A stretch of 64,000 bases of DNA from Rhodothermaceae bacterium bin80 (GCA_002238805.1 MPNB01000006.1:1-64000); one strand, 5' to 3'. Counted from the first letter of the stretch, positions 45,001 through 53,640 are shown. Numbers and translations are program-made. Notes: a model not told the origin generated them from the letters alone.

Positions 45001-46913
45001 GGACAGAGCAACGTATATGGCGAATTAAACCCAAATACCTTACCACTCTTACTATGAATAATGTGATGTGTAGCAAGCTCGGGAGTTACCTCTTTGATTA
45101 AACGCGCAAGAGTCAATCTTTCAGAGTCTTCCTCGTCTTTGATTTCTTCTACTTTCAGCACCCCGCGCGCTCGCCCTACCAATAGCATTTCTAGCTTGCG
45201 CAGCACTGTCAATTTTTGCCTCTCTACCTGAAACTTGAATTCCTCGGCCACTGCAATTGGATGCGGCCAACCATTAGGAGAGATGTGCTTATCCTCGAAA
45301 AGAACAGATAGTGCATCAGGAGCTTTTTCAACGGGTTTCAACTGACCCGCGTCTCCTCCCCACTGAGGAGTTACACCGGGTTCGTACTGAGTAGGCCAAT
45401 ACCCTCCTGAATTCGATTGACCTGATTCCGCCCCCCCGACCTCCACCAGTTCATCCCTCCACTCCTCTTTAATCCAACGTGCGATCCAATAGAACAGAGA
45501 CAAAGCAACCCGTTCGGCTTCAATGAGTTTGGGAGAATCCCGCAGAGTGAACGGATTCTTTCTTAGCCGTTCGCGAGTTTTTATCTCAAGTATGAAGCTC
45601 CTTTTGCAAAGCTCCGCCTTCACCGTTTGCCTCTCCACGCCTAATCCGCTTAGCCATTTCAGACTCTCATCGCAGACCTTTTTGATATCCTCGAGTTCGC
45701 TTATAACGTCTCTTACCCTCACCTTCGATACAGAAGATATCTTCTGAAGGATTACAGGTCGTGGAGATTCAGACAATCCATAATTCAAACGATTTTTTAG
45801 ACGTTCAATGCCTCGGGCTGTCCCCTCGTCCGCATTCGCTAGTACTTTAATGAATAAGTCAATAATGTGAACGAGAACTGTCCCTTTGTCAACCAGGTTG
45901 CGCAGTGTAGAACCAGATTCTCCAATTTTTAGATCGCCGGTCAGTTTTGAAGGATTAGATGCCGACATTCCATAGAGCCCCACGCTAAAGGGCTTGTCCT
46001 TCTGAAAATGATGGATAGCTGCCAGCGCAGCGATCGCATGTGCGTAAGAGTCTTCATATGGCTGCTGATTGTCAGCCTCCCACTTACGCGAGACTAACCC
46101 TTCTTCTGGAACTCCTACCAAAACGGAAGCCGCACATTTGGACAAGTCTTCGCCATAGAATGCAAGACCACTCTCCGCGTTATCCCTCATCCTGTTATTG
46201 CGTTCGCCTGCCTTCCTTTCATCCTCCTCAGATTCACCAACCATAGTGAACCAGGTATGGAGCATGACAGCCATGGCAGGATTCCTTTTTTTCGCACACA
46301 AATCAGCAAGCGTAGGGGCAACAGATGATCCTGTCCCACCTACGCCGGACCCAGTGATTACTATGCGATTTTTCGTATCCTCGCAAATGTTAAGCATCCG
46401 GGCGTACTCTGTATCGCGATTCAAAGCATCGCTACCCGCCCCGTTAACATCAAGCTCCTTGAACCTGAAAATCAATGATCCTACAGCAGGCGAAGCCATA
46501 AAACCACGGGAAAAATCTATATCCTGCTGACGTTCGGAGAGAATCAATGGAAGTATCTGAGAATTTTTGAATCTCATCCCACAGGTGTTGTAGGGCGGAT
46601 TGGCCCAACCTTTGGGAGTTGGTTCCACAGTCTTACAATTCGGCAGAATATCAAGACCGAAGGCATCCTGGCAATGATAACGACCTGGATGCGCTTCTAT
46701 CAGATTCCGAACCTTCTGCCATGCCGTGTTTTTTTCTCCTCTGTCGCCGTCGTCTTGATCCACCAAGAATAAATTCGGAAAACGAAACTTCCCTTCTGAA
46801 GTGTCATCGACTGGGGTGTCAAAAAAAGCAAATGGCTCTCCCAATATGTGCAGACGCACCATCGCCAACATAACATGGGCACCTGTTCCTCCACATGCAA
46901 TCAAATAATTCAT
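42027..46913 (-). CDS. Tubulin-like / actin-like (Hsp70-fold) fusion protein
   Basis: 1628 aa. The N-terminus YLIACGGTGAHVMLAMVRL (residues 3-21) and IVITGSGVGGTGSSVAPTL (184-202) fit the first glycine loop and the T4 nucleotide loop of tubulin/FtsZ-type GTPases, in the style of the Tubulin_2 (PF13809) families. Residues about 400-1000 are a mixed region I cannot name. From about 1045 the C-terminal third carries actin/Hsp70 ATPase motifs: phosphate-1 KLAVDFGTSHTVAAVE, phosphate-2 KLVADLGGRTLDILLS near 1285 and a possible adenosine motif VVQIQGNGWRLW. I see no transmembrane segment. A single chain with both cytoskeletal-type NTPase folds is unusual. The only upstream operon gene ends 22 nt before it. 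Expected role: a cytoplasmic regulator or assembly driver of the motor. Confidence 0.8.
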   Translation of the reverse strand: MNYLIACGGTGAHVMLAMVRLHILGEPFAFFDTPVDDTSEGKFRFPNLFLVDQDDGDRGEKNTAWQKVRNLIEAHPGRYHCQDAFGLDILPNCKTVEPTPKGWANPPYNTCGMRFKNSQILPLILSERQQDIDFSRGFMASPAVGSLIFRFKELDVNGAGSDALNRDTEYARMLNICEDTKNRIVITGSGVGGTGSSVAPTLADLCAKKRNPAMAVMLHTWFTMVGESEEDERKAGERNNRMRDNAESGLAFYGEDLSKCAASVLVGVPEEGLVSRKWEADNQQPYEDSYAHAIAALAAIHHFQKDKPFSVGLYGMSASNPSKLTGDLKIGESGSTLRNLVDKGTVLVHIIDLFIKVLANADEGTARGIERLKNRLNYGLSESPRPVILQKISSVSKVRVRDVISELEDIKKVCDESLKWLSGLGVERQTVKAELCKRSFILEIKTRERLRKNPFTLRDSPKLIEAERVALSLFYWIARWIKEEWRDELVEVGGAESGQSNSGGYWPTQYEPGVTPQWGGDAGQLKPVEKAPDALSVLFEDKHISPNGWPHPIAVAEEFKFQVERQKLTVLRKLEMLLVGRARGVLKVEEIKDEEDSERLTLARLIKEVTPELATHHIIHSKSGKVFGFNSPYTLLCPAASVEDNDWGDLWEELTDYAKKRDWKESESWGALGSASAKTWSCIAGWVKRLAEDIPKGSRLVLVDVLSERCKDKVGSFGIAEHLSIRLGDESWEIPLPVEGESTFLPDGSDADGEQVDELIKRVPEFKEIGGFKLVKDFRMPGLPHPVHMIWKRHLDEIQKQGKIFAWGRNEAKNQIWIKEDLENTIYVDNIRVIDIDAIKIRICVPLEQQPVPGSKCSAEELIYPDIPLRPDYIGLVVSPDKSRQGGEGEVLIDNLTNKSIETIKREVKDDKVCWTLNLRGRSKPVKITVRPEKRARAHWMIWPNFRTKRNEDSWRAYYVYSHSTQKSLEVRTIYENSEKGGALSRLQSGPPEGFGPSHPVKFDVKKSRHVGGPPVALCAYDHDIKEDVGIYLIALEELSKADDSWKLAVDFGTSHTVAAVEKKNKEGAQTVDLAAELVPDIPDKEKLSLHISENWPNEPDPAMQLDTWRPTYSEKENGGTSKSLLSSDLWATQKLDTLESGRVEDEWEPMTHYAIPNVRLRRSDGSAHVLSGFKWETKQRGFKGKEPWLRKCYLRMAIEVFVADIIRKLGQVPKKIEFTFTYPLRGTSTRDTEKYKTSIQEVLKCIREDLGCEAELVGSGLYSESHAAKKAMGTRDKLEVKLVADLGGRTLDILLSCSDGEVKDGKRNKFGEVADSVKLGGHLLLETLAKKADSCLPKDRGWKQANNSDACLMNLRAWMRSMGSEQLFHIALWNSKSEYLGLEGFENSAEGRERKETAVRLIHRYFWFITDFLARSLVAYIGKDIWPKLENEQDRKDLKIVVQIQGNGWRLWYDSSDYIEIQSKIKERIQRRASDFWNDVGLNELNSEIWHEDQGRSDPKLGPIKNAVGEEMSPNDVLKRSHKFPLAKLVFDDHLGERVQKNWFDALPFENVEESVELYVWEEIDPPLLVDYPLEGHPKVTVRIDDNCMRKINKGLKDESSRDVRKLDAPVAALIWENAFNSENIMG

Positions 46914-46934
46914 GTTAACTCAGGATCTCTTGAT

Positions 46935-47459
46935 CTAAGTGGTGATTTTCTTTACTGCATAACGAAATACCAAAAAGGGAACCACCAAACCAATCATGCA
47001 TCCGGCAACCAAGCCCAGACTACTCACCAATTTTTGATCGTAGGTACATTCAGCTCCTACGAATAGGAGTATCAGGACAAGCACAATGATCGCAATGATG
47101 ACTGGGGTCAACCAGTTGAAATATGATTGAGGGGGCTCAGATTGAGAAGGGTCCCACTTCTTCAACCTTCGATACTGAATGAAGAAGATCACACCAAAGG
47201 CAATAAGTGACACCAAAAGCGTCGTTCCACCCCAAGACAAAAAGAGTTTTAACGATGTGTAAGCATCTCCAGAGGGACCAAGCTCGCAGAGCCTACCTAT
47301 AGCAGAACACCCGGAAAAGACGAGTGCTAGGACTAAAGCTGCACAGCTACGCCAAAAAAATGGGAGGGGAGAATTTTTATGAATCAGATCGGATCTTAGG
47401 CGCGACGACGATCTGCTCCTAGTTTGGTGGTGGAAAAATCTATACTCGCTAGGCAACAT
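46935..47459 (-). CDS. Small multi-pass membrane protein, first gene of motor operon
   Basis: 174 aa. Hydrophobic segments at about 35-52 (SCAALVLALVFSGCSAIG, possibly a lipoprotein signal if translation starts later), 75-92 (GTTLLVSLIAFGVIFFIQ), 115-133 (VIIAIIVLVLILLFVG) and 147-166 (LGLVAGCMIGLVVPFLVF). The loop between the second and third is basic and proline-rich (YRRLKKWDPSQSEPPQ). No family is recognised. It begins the minus-strand cluster and ends 22 nt before the giant fusion gene. Confidence 0.55.
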   Translation of the reverse strand: MLPSEYRFFHHQTRSRSSSRLRSDLIHKNSPLPFFWRSCAALVLALVFSGCSAIGRLCELGPSGDAYTSLKLFLSWGGTTLLVSLIAFGVIFFIQYRRLKKWDPSQSEPPQSYFNWLTPVIIAIIVLVLILLFVGAECTYDQKLVSSLGLVAGCMIGLVVPFLVFRYAVKKITT

Positions 47460-48111
47460 CAGATAACCGCACTCTTGAACTACTCTTTACATTTGTCCGG
47501 GGGGGCAATATACACCAAATTTGTTTTTTACACTCGTCCCGCATGGAAGACTAGGAACGGTTATGAAGAGATGCCACAATGAGGGATCGTCTGTGGGAAA
47601 TCGGGCGTAATCCGAGGTCCAATTGATCTGAATACTGGCGAAGCCAAAATTGCATCGGTAAAATGAACACAATTGTACGATTCATGGACAGATAATAAGT
47701 CGCGCATACTAGATTTTTTTTTGGTTTCCACACAGGATAGATTAAGGCTAGTTAGTGGTCAATGTTACCGTTTTGGGGTATTCTTTGGCATGCATTCTGC
47801 AATGAGTTTGATCTATTCAGTATTCGTCCCTACAAGGTTATACGTTCTGTAAAACAGCTCGAAAATTGCAGTACACCGATACGATCTTGTTTCCTAACGG
47901 CGGTTTTCATGCTGCCCTACATCAGAGCCCCCAACGTGCGCCAGGTTGCAAGTATGTCCGTATTGGAGAGTGCGGGGTGATTTTTGGAAAACTGTCGAAG
48001 GTAGAGGGTAGAGAACCTCTGAAAATATTGGAGCTGCAGTCCCGTTTTTCTGTGGTAACTTAAGCCTATATCTACAATTTCGATTCGTGGTAGGACCATT
48101 TTTTTGTAACA
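47460..48111. other. Divergent intergenic region with the motor operon promoter side
   Basis: About 650 bp between the start of the motor operon and the SLC13 gene, both transcribed outward. No gene is convincing; short frames show no motif. It should hold promoters for both directions. The A+T-rich stretch at 47680-47730 and the A/T run before 48112 are candidates, but no consensus promoter could be assigned with confidence. Confidence 0.35.
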
Positions 48112-49608
48112 ATGGAGACAACTCCGCCATACGGATTACGACAACGCGTGGGCCTGTTCCTGGGGCCGCTTTGGCTGTTGGCTGTACTCGTACTGCCTCC
48201 ACCAAGCGGACTGGAGCTGGAAGCATGGTACACAGCAGGCGCAGCTCTTTTGATGGCCACGTGGTGGATCGCTGAATCCATCCCAATTCCCGCAACCTCC
48301 CTTCTCCCGCTGATTCTGTTTCCAATTATGGGAGTGAACACAATGCAGGATACCGCAGAGCCCTACGCACATCCTATCATCTTTCTGTTTATGGGTGGCT
48401 TCATCATCGCACTAGGAATGATGCGATGGGATTTGCACCGGCGCATTGCAATCTGGATTATTTCCCGTGCTGGTACGGGACCACGGGCATTGATTGCCGG
48501 ATTCATGGTGGCGACCGCAGGACTGAGCATGTGGGTCAGTAATACCGCAACAACCCTGATGATGCTACCCGTTGCACTCTCTGTCATCGCGCTAGCCGAT
48601 ACTGAGGGAACAGTAGACCAGTTTAAGCACCATTTTGCAGTTGCTTTGCTCCTGGGCGTCGCCTACGCAGCTAACATAGGGGGGATGGGTACGCTCATCG
48701 GCACAATCCCCAACGCATTTATCAGTGCATTCTTCGAAAGTGAGTACGGATACACCATAACATTCACAAAATGGCTTTCGGTCGGTGTGCCAATTGTACT
48801 CATTGGTGTACCCCTGGTATTCTTCGCGATCACTCGATTTCTCTACTCATTTGACAAAAAGGATCTGATTGGAAGTGAGTCGATCATAGCAGAGCAACAA
48901 CAAAAGCTCGGGCCTATGAAGAAGGGCGAGAAAATTGTAGCCGTAGTGTTCACCATTACTGCACTGCTCTGGATAACTCGTCCATTACTTGCTCCCATAA
49001 TCCCTGGGTTGACCGATGCAAATATCGCGATGCTTGGAGGACTATCGCTGTTTGTGATCCCCATCGATTTTAAACGCGGTATCTTCGCGCAGGATTGGCA
49101 TACAGCCAGGAAGCTGCCATGGGGGGCACTCATCCTGATTGGAGGCGGACTGAGCCTTGCGGGAGCCGTTTCGGGTAGCGGTCTCGCTGCGTGGCTCGGC
49201 GAATCACTCCACCCACTTCAGCAATTTCCTACGATTCTTATTGTCCTTATTACAACAGGCGTCATTGTTTTTCTTACAGAGATTACCAGCAATACTGCCA
49301 CCACGGCAACATTCCTGCCGGTGCTCGCAGCTCTCGCCCTGGCCGTTGGAGAGAGCCCCCTGCTTTTGGCTGTGCCCGCAGCCCTGGGGGCTAGTTGTGC
49401 ATTCATGCTACCCGTTGCAACGCCCCCTAACGCTATCGTTTACGGTAGTGGACGCGTAGAGGTCTTCGAAATGGCACGGGCAGGCCTCTTGCTTAACTTT
49501 GCCTTCCTTGTGCTGATCACCGTTTGTGCATACTCTATAGTGCTCTGGGTATTTGGGATTGATGTCGGAATTATCCCAGATTGGGCAGTGCAAAACCACT
49601 CACCATGA
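48112..49608 (+). CDS. SLC13/DASS-family sodium-dicarboxylate symporter
   Basis: 498 aa with about a dozen hydrophobic segments. The two family repeats carry the Ser-Asn-Thr motifs: VSNTATTLMMLPVALSV near residue 143 and EITSNTATTATFLPVLAAL near 400. MATWWIAESIPIPATSLLPL is the characteristic front and LPVATPPNAIVYGSGRV the late motif. Members import succinate, malate, citrate or sulfate with sodium. A truncated paralogue lies at 37419, on the other side of the motor operon. The sugar kinase gene follows after 58 nt on the same strand. Confidence 0.9.
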   Translation: METTPPYGLRQRVGLFLGPLWLLAVLVLPPPSGLELEAWYTAGAALLMATWWIAESIPIPATSLLPLILFPIMGVNTMQDTAEPYAHPIIFLFMGGFIIALGMMRWDLHRRIAIWIISRAGTGPRALIAGFMVATAGLSMWVSNTATTLMMLPVALSVIALADTEGTVDQFKHHFAVALLLGVAYAANIGGMGTLIGTIPNAFISAFFESEYGYTITFTKWLSVGVPIVLIGVPLVFFAITRFLYSFDKKDLIGSESIIAEQQQKLGPMKKGEKIVAVVFTITALLWITRPLLAPIIPGLTDANIAMLGGLSLFVIPIDFKRGIFAQDWHTARKLPWGALILIGGGLSLAGAVSGSGLAAWLGESLHPLQQFPTILIVLITTGVIVFLTEITSNTATTATFLPVLAALALAVGESPLLLAVPAALGASCAFMLPVATPPNAIVYGSGRVEVFEMARAGLLLNFAFLVLITVCAYSIVLWVFGIDVGIIPDWAVQNHSP

Positions 49609-49666
49609 CAATGGCAAAACGTACATAGATGTCTAACACGCGCTACAATAATAACTCTGATCGAAA

Positions 49667-50701
49667 ATGAAACACTGCGTCACATTTGGCGAAATCATGC
49701 TGAGGCTTTCCCCGCCTGGACTGCAACGATTCGTACAGGCATCCTCATTCGAGGTGCGCTATGGAGGAGCGGAAGCAAACGTTGCTGCTTCACTGGCCGG
49801 ATTTGGGATCCCCGTTCAGTTTGTCTCACGCGTACCCTCGAACGAGCTGGGAACCAGTGCAGTGCAAACTGTGCGTGCACTCGGAGTCGGAACACAATTT
49901 ATCCAGCGCGGAGGAGAACGTCTGGGAATCTACTTCTTGGAAACCGGCGCGTCCGCTCGCGCAAGCAAGGTCCTTTATGACCGCGCATACTCGGGGATCG
50001 CTTCCATAGAGCCGGGAATGATCAACTGGGATGATGTCTTTGCAGGAGCTGGGTGGTTTCACTGGACTGGAATCACGCCGGCAGTTTCTGAGGGGGCAGC
50101 ACTGGCTGTGGGGGAAGCCCTCGCAGCGGCGAAGCGTCAGAACGTGACGATCTCCGTTGATCTCAATTACCGTGGAAATTTGTGGAAGTGGGGAAAAACC
50201 CCTGGAGAAGTAATGCCCGATCTGGTTGCTTCATGCAATGTTATTGTAGGTAATGAGGAAGATGCCCAGAAGGTCTTTGGTATTCATCCTGAGGGCATCG
50301 AGGTAAAAAGCGGCCATCTGGAAGCTTCCGCCTATGAATCAGTCGGCCGACAACTTATGGAACGATTTCCGCGCTGCCAACGGGCCATCATTACACTGCG
50401 CAGTTCTATCAGTGCCTCACACAATGCCTGGTCCGGCGTCCTGTGGGATGGATCGAAGCTATTGTACGGGCCTAAGTACGATATCACGCATATCGTTGAC
50501 CGTGTTGGAGGGGGAGACTCGTTCGTAGGTGGCTTAATCTATGGACTCCTGGCCTTTGATGGTGACAATCAAAAAGCGTTGAACTTTGCTGTGGCCGCTT
50601 CCTGTCTCAAACACACTATACCCGGGGATTTCAACCTGGTGAGTGTGGCTGAGGTGGAAAAACTGCTCTCTGGAGATGCTTCCGGCAGGGTTACCCGCTA
50701 G
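49667..50701 (+). CDS. kdgK: PfkB-family sugar kinase, KdgK type
   Basis: 344 aa. The front VTFGEIMLRLSPPGLQRFVQ and YGGAEANVAASLAGFGIPV are typical of 2-keto-3-deoxygluconate kinases, and the ATP/anion-hole motif DRVGGGDSFVGGLIYGLLA holds the catalytic Asp. Such enzymes phosphorylate 2-keto-3-deoxygluconate to KDPG for the Entner-Doudoroff route from uronates or gluconate. The aldolase expected next (KDPG aldolase) is not present; the DASS transporter upstream may bring in a carboxylated substrate. Substrate is inferred from similarity. Confidence 0.8.
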   Translation: MKHCVTFGEIMLRLSPPGLQRFVQASSFEVRYGGAEANVAASLAGFGIPVQFVSRVPSNELGTSAVQTVRALGVGTQFIQRGGERLGIYFLETGASARASKVLYDRAYSGIASIEPGMINWDDVFAGAGWFHWTGITPAVSEGAALAVGEALAAAKRQNVTISVDLNYRGNLWKWGKTPGEVMPDLVASCNVIVGNEEDAQKVFGIHPEGIEVKSGHLEASAYESVGRQLMERFPRCQRAIITLRSSISASHNAWSGVLWDGSKLLYGPKYDITHIVDRVGGGDSFVGGLIYGLLAFDGDNQKALNFAVAASCLKHTIPGDFNLVSVAEVEKLLSGDASGRVTR

Positions 50702-50820
50702 CAACCCGTTGATAAAGTCAGGGTCTAGGATGATGAGGCCCGGCCTAGGAACCTACCTTGCTATTACATCTTAGGCCAGTGTCGTTAGTCCCGCTAAATC
50801 CAAGATTATTAACCAAAATC

Positions 50821-51603
50821 ATGAGAGCAAACTGTTTAGCTCCAACCTCTGAAAATGGTATTGGAGGAGGCTCAAAGTATTTCACAATAAACCAGACCCC
50901 ACAACAATCAAATGAAGCAACCAAGGGCAAAATATGCGCTCACGACGGCCCGAAATACCCGTGTGACCGGCCAGTATATGTGAAAGGATATTGCTCAGTG
51001 CACTATCACAGGCAGTACCGGGGCAACCTAATGGACGCCCCGTTCAGGAGCAAAAACAAAGGCAAGATTTGCGCCCACGATGGCCCAAAGTACCCATGTG
51101 ACCGGCCGGCAAAATCCAAAGGGTACTGCGAGACGCATGTGCTGAGGCTGTACCACGACAGTCCAATGGACGTCCCGCCCAAGATCAATAATAAAGGAAA
51201 GACATGTGCACACGATGGTCCGAAGTACTCGTGTGATCGGCCAGCACAGAGCAAAGGATATTGTCGAACACACTATTCGAGGCAAAGACTCGGCAGGCCA
51301 ATGGACGCCCCAATCAGGATCAGGGGCGAAACCAGGAGCAAGATATGCACCCACGACGGCCCGAAGTACCCGTGCGACCGGCCAGTGATGGCCAAAGGAT
51401 ACTGCAATGCGCACTATAACCGGCAGTACAACGGCCACCCAATGGATGCCCCGATCACGAGTGAAAACGAAGGCAAAAAATGCGTCCACGACGGCCCGAT
51501 GTACCCGTGTGATCGGCCGGTAAGGGCCAAAGGATACTGCCAAATGCACCGTAGACGACAGCTCGAGGGCAGACCGATGGATGCCCCATCAACAAAGACC
51601 TAA
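50821..51603 (+). CDS. Five-repeat Cys/His protein
   Basis: 260 aa from ATG 50821 (a longer frame to 50758 has no support). After about 37 residues come five tandem units of 45-47 aa, each with the pattern C-x-HDGP-(K/M)Y-x-CDRP-x5-GYC-x2-H and ending MD-(A/V)-P. Examples are ICAHDGPKYPCDRPV and KGYCSVHYHRQYRG. Each unit has three Cys and two His that could hold one zinc. The C...GYC..H core resembles the small zinc-binding segment seen beside phage HNH nucleases, but here it is alone and repeated. No enzyme domain is present. It could bind nucleic acid or protein. It stands alone between kdgK and tRNA-Arg. Confidence 0.65.
   Translation: MRANCLAPTSENGIGGGSKYFTINQTPQQSNEATKGKICAHDGPKYPCDRPVYVKGYCSVHYHRQYRGNLMDAPFRSKNKGKICAHDGPKYPCDRPAKSKGYCETHVLRLYHDSPMDVPPKINNKGKTCAHDGPKYSCDRPAQSKGYCRTHYSRQRLGRPMDAPIRIRGETRSKICTHDGPKYPCDRPVMAKGYCNAHYNRQYNGHPMDAPITSENEGKKCVHDGPMYPCDRPVRAKGYCQMHRRRQLEGRPMDAPSTKT
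50928..51600 (+). repeat. Five tandem coding repeats, about 135-141 bp each
   Basis: The repeats start near 50928, 51063, 51198, 51339 and 51474. They are similar in DNA as well as protein, which points to expansion by recombination. They are part of the Cys/His protein and are not a CRISPR array. Confidence 0.7.
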
Positions 51604-52416
51604 AACGGCTTACTGGATTAGTGCTAACCATTCCGGCCTTGCGAGACTGAGCGAATCCAGTGCAACCCGTACAGCAACCAAGCATCCGTACCTCTCACGG
51701 CTAATTTACCACGCGTATACGCCGCAAGTGTCGCTGGCGAAGACCAGCGTCCTGCAAATTCACAAAGGAAGCCCACGATATGCCAGCGACTGCACCAAAC
51801 CTACGGGGAGTCTGTGCCCCAAGTACCGCTCTTCCTTCCCCAGGCACTCTGCGAAGCAACCACGCAGAACGCAGTAGATTGAGACCGCTGAGAGCGCCGT
51901 ACCACAGACCGCATTCCCAGGACGAACAACGGACGATCGGCGGGAAGCGGACCTAATTCCTCCCGGAGTTCCGTGATCTAGGCCTGAATCCGACGCGCCG
52001 CAGGGGCACCGATACAGAGCACCGCACTCTTGCCGGTCAATCGGTAGTGGAGCAATGCACAAACAGGAGCCCCGAATTGTTGCCTCTACAGCCAACGCGC
52101 AGGTCTCACCTTCTTGATCCGTTGATCCATCCTGAACTCCAACGCCGTACGCCCTCGTTACATGTCGGCCACAGGAAGAGATTATCCCTGCCAGACTTCG
52201 CTTGCCCGAAGACTCAGAAAATGCGAAAAACAAGGGGGCCGCGTACAATGCTCGAAAAAATAGCGTAAACTGTCGTACCCGTACCAGTCAATAAAAACAA
52301 AGAAACTCGAGACTAGGTATCTGGGGAAGATCGCATTGTACAGTATTTTTTGTGTATACGGGACAAGGCTAAGCAATGCGTGAAATTGGTGGTGGATATG
52401 CCGTAACCACCGACTG
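51604..52416. other. Gene-poor stretch before tRNA-Arg, probably decayed
   Basis: No intact gene is supported. On the minus strand a protein-like reading interrupted by stop codons (RLTGKSAVLCIGAPAARRI near 52045-51990, then ITELREELGPLPADRPLFVL near 51985-51925) suggests a dead gene, but I cannot name its family. The rest holds nothing I recognise. Confidence 0.35.
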
Positions 52417-52490
<74 letters not shown>

Positions 52491-52544
52491 ACTATAACGG
52501 GCCCTGCTACCCTATTGACTCAAAGCTGTTCCAGGAGGACTCTT

Positions 52545-53600
52545 GTGCAAGATCCTGTTTTCGATGTAATTGTTGCCGGTGCTGGACTAAGCGGCACATG
52601 TGCAGCTTTGTGGCTCTCCACCTCCAACCGAGTGCTATTGCTATCGGGAACCGCTCCGGCTGCGTCCGGCATCGCAGCAGGGCTCGTCAATCCATTTGCC
52701 GGACAGCGAGTTGCCCCGTCCTGGCATGCCAGCCTTGCACACAATGACCTTTTAGACACACTTGCTCACGCTGATGCAAGCGATACATACGATCCGTGTG
52801 GTATTTTGCGACCGGCCCTGAACGAGGCACAGGCTGTACGCATGCGTACACTGGCCTTGGAGCACGCTGAGTCATTCACTTGGTTATCCCGTGATGACGT
52901 ACACTCCCGCTATCCTCATGTGTCGGCCCCTTTTGGTGCTGCAATCACGATCGGTGGGGTAATTGATACGCCTCGAATGCTGGAGTACACACATAAGACA
53001 ATCGCATCTCGCTGTACTGTACAGACTTCCGATCTTGTTGGCTGGGAAGACTTAGGTTCGGGAGTGACTGTTGCGCTCAAATCAGGCCCCCCCCTACGAA
53101 CCTCGAAACTAATCCTTGCACTTGGTGCAGGTTATAGGTCCTTCCCCACACTCTCTGCGTTGAACCTGCATTGTATCAAAGGCCAAATCGTTCGCATACG
53201 CACTCCAGAGTATCTGTCGCTCCCCATTCCGGTGAGCGGATATGGTTACGTAGTTCCTCTGCGAAACACATTAGTCCTCGGAACCACTTATGAGCATTCC
53301 TATCAGAATGATCAACCCACAAAAGAGGGATCCAAAAACATTCTTGCGCTAACACAACAAATGGTACCCTGTATAGAGACAGCAGATGTACTTGACACAG
53401 CAGCAGGAATTAGAGTCGGGGTTCCTGGAACCCGGTTGCCGATGGTTGGCCCACTGTCTAGAAATGTATGGATCCTGACTGGACTTGGATCGAAGGGGTT
53501 GTTGTTTGGCGCACACATCGGCCGCAACCTGATGAACTGGATAACTGATCCTGAACGTGTCCCCCACGAGCTACATTTGCAGAAAAAACGACGGCTTTGA
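52545..53600 (+). CDS. FAD-dependent oxidoreductase (DAO family)
   Basis: 351 aa from GTG 52545, placed 6 nt after a strong AGGAGGA ribosome site (52532-52538). An earlier start at 52515 lacks such a site. The front FDVIVAGAGLSGTCAALWLS is the GxGxxG FAD/NAD-binding fold. LILALGAGYRSFPTLSAL and GIRVGVPGTRLPMVGPLS with LTGLGSKGLLFGAHIG match the D-amino-acid oxidase/glycine oxidase superfamily (relatives of ThiO and the MnmC oxidase domain). The substrate amine is not evident. Its start is just downstream of the oppositely oriented tRNA-Arg. Confidence 0.8.
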   Translation: MQDPVFDVIVAGAGLSGTCAALWLSTSNRVLLLSGTAPAASGIAAGLVNPFAGQRVAPSWHASLAHNDLLDTLAHADASDTYDPCGILRPALNEAQAVRMRTLALEHAESFTWLSRDDVHSRYPHVSAPFGAAITIGGVIDTPRMLEYTHKTIASRCTVQTSDLVGWEDLGSGVTVALKSGPPLRTSKLILALGAGYRSFPTLSALNLHCIKGQIVRIRTPEYLSLPIPVSGYGYVVPLRNTLVLGTTYEHSYQNDQPTKEGSKNILALTQQMVPCIETADVLDTAAGIRVGVPGTRLPMVGPLSRNVWILTGLGSKGLLFGAHIGRNLMNWITDPERVPHELHLQKKRRL

Positions 53601-53640
53601 GTAACCTTTACCCCTGAACAGTAGTTAAATGTCCAGATTT

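Noticed and set aside
37885-47459. Canonical Zorya system (type I, II or III)
   Set aside because: The motor pair fits, but no ZorC, ZorD, ZorE, ZorF or ZorG-like protein is recognisable; the main partner has tubulin- and actin-type motifs instead.
51028-51549. 173-aa minus-strand frame over the Cys/His repeats
   Set aside because: A shadow of the repeated coding DNA, which also explains its apparent repeats.
50928-51600. Possible CRISPR array
   Set aside because: Repeat unit is 135-141 bp, coding in one frame, and has no unique spacers of CRISPR size; no cas gene in the window.
51760-52248. 162-aa minus-strand frame before tRNA-Arg
   Set aside because: Cys/Ser/Arg-rich random-looking composition; a different frame with stop codons looks more protein-like, so neither is called as a gene.
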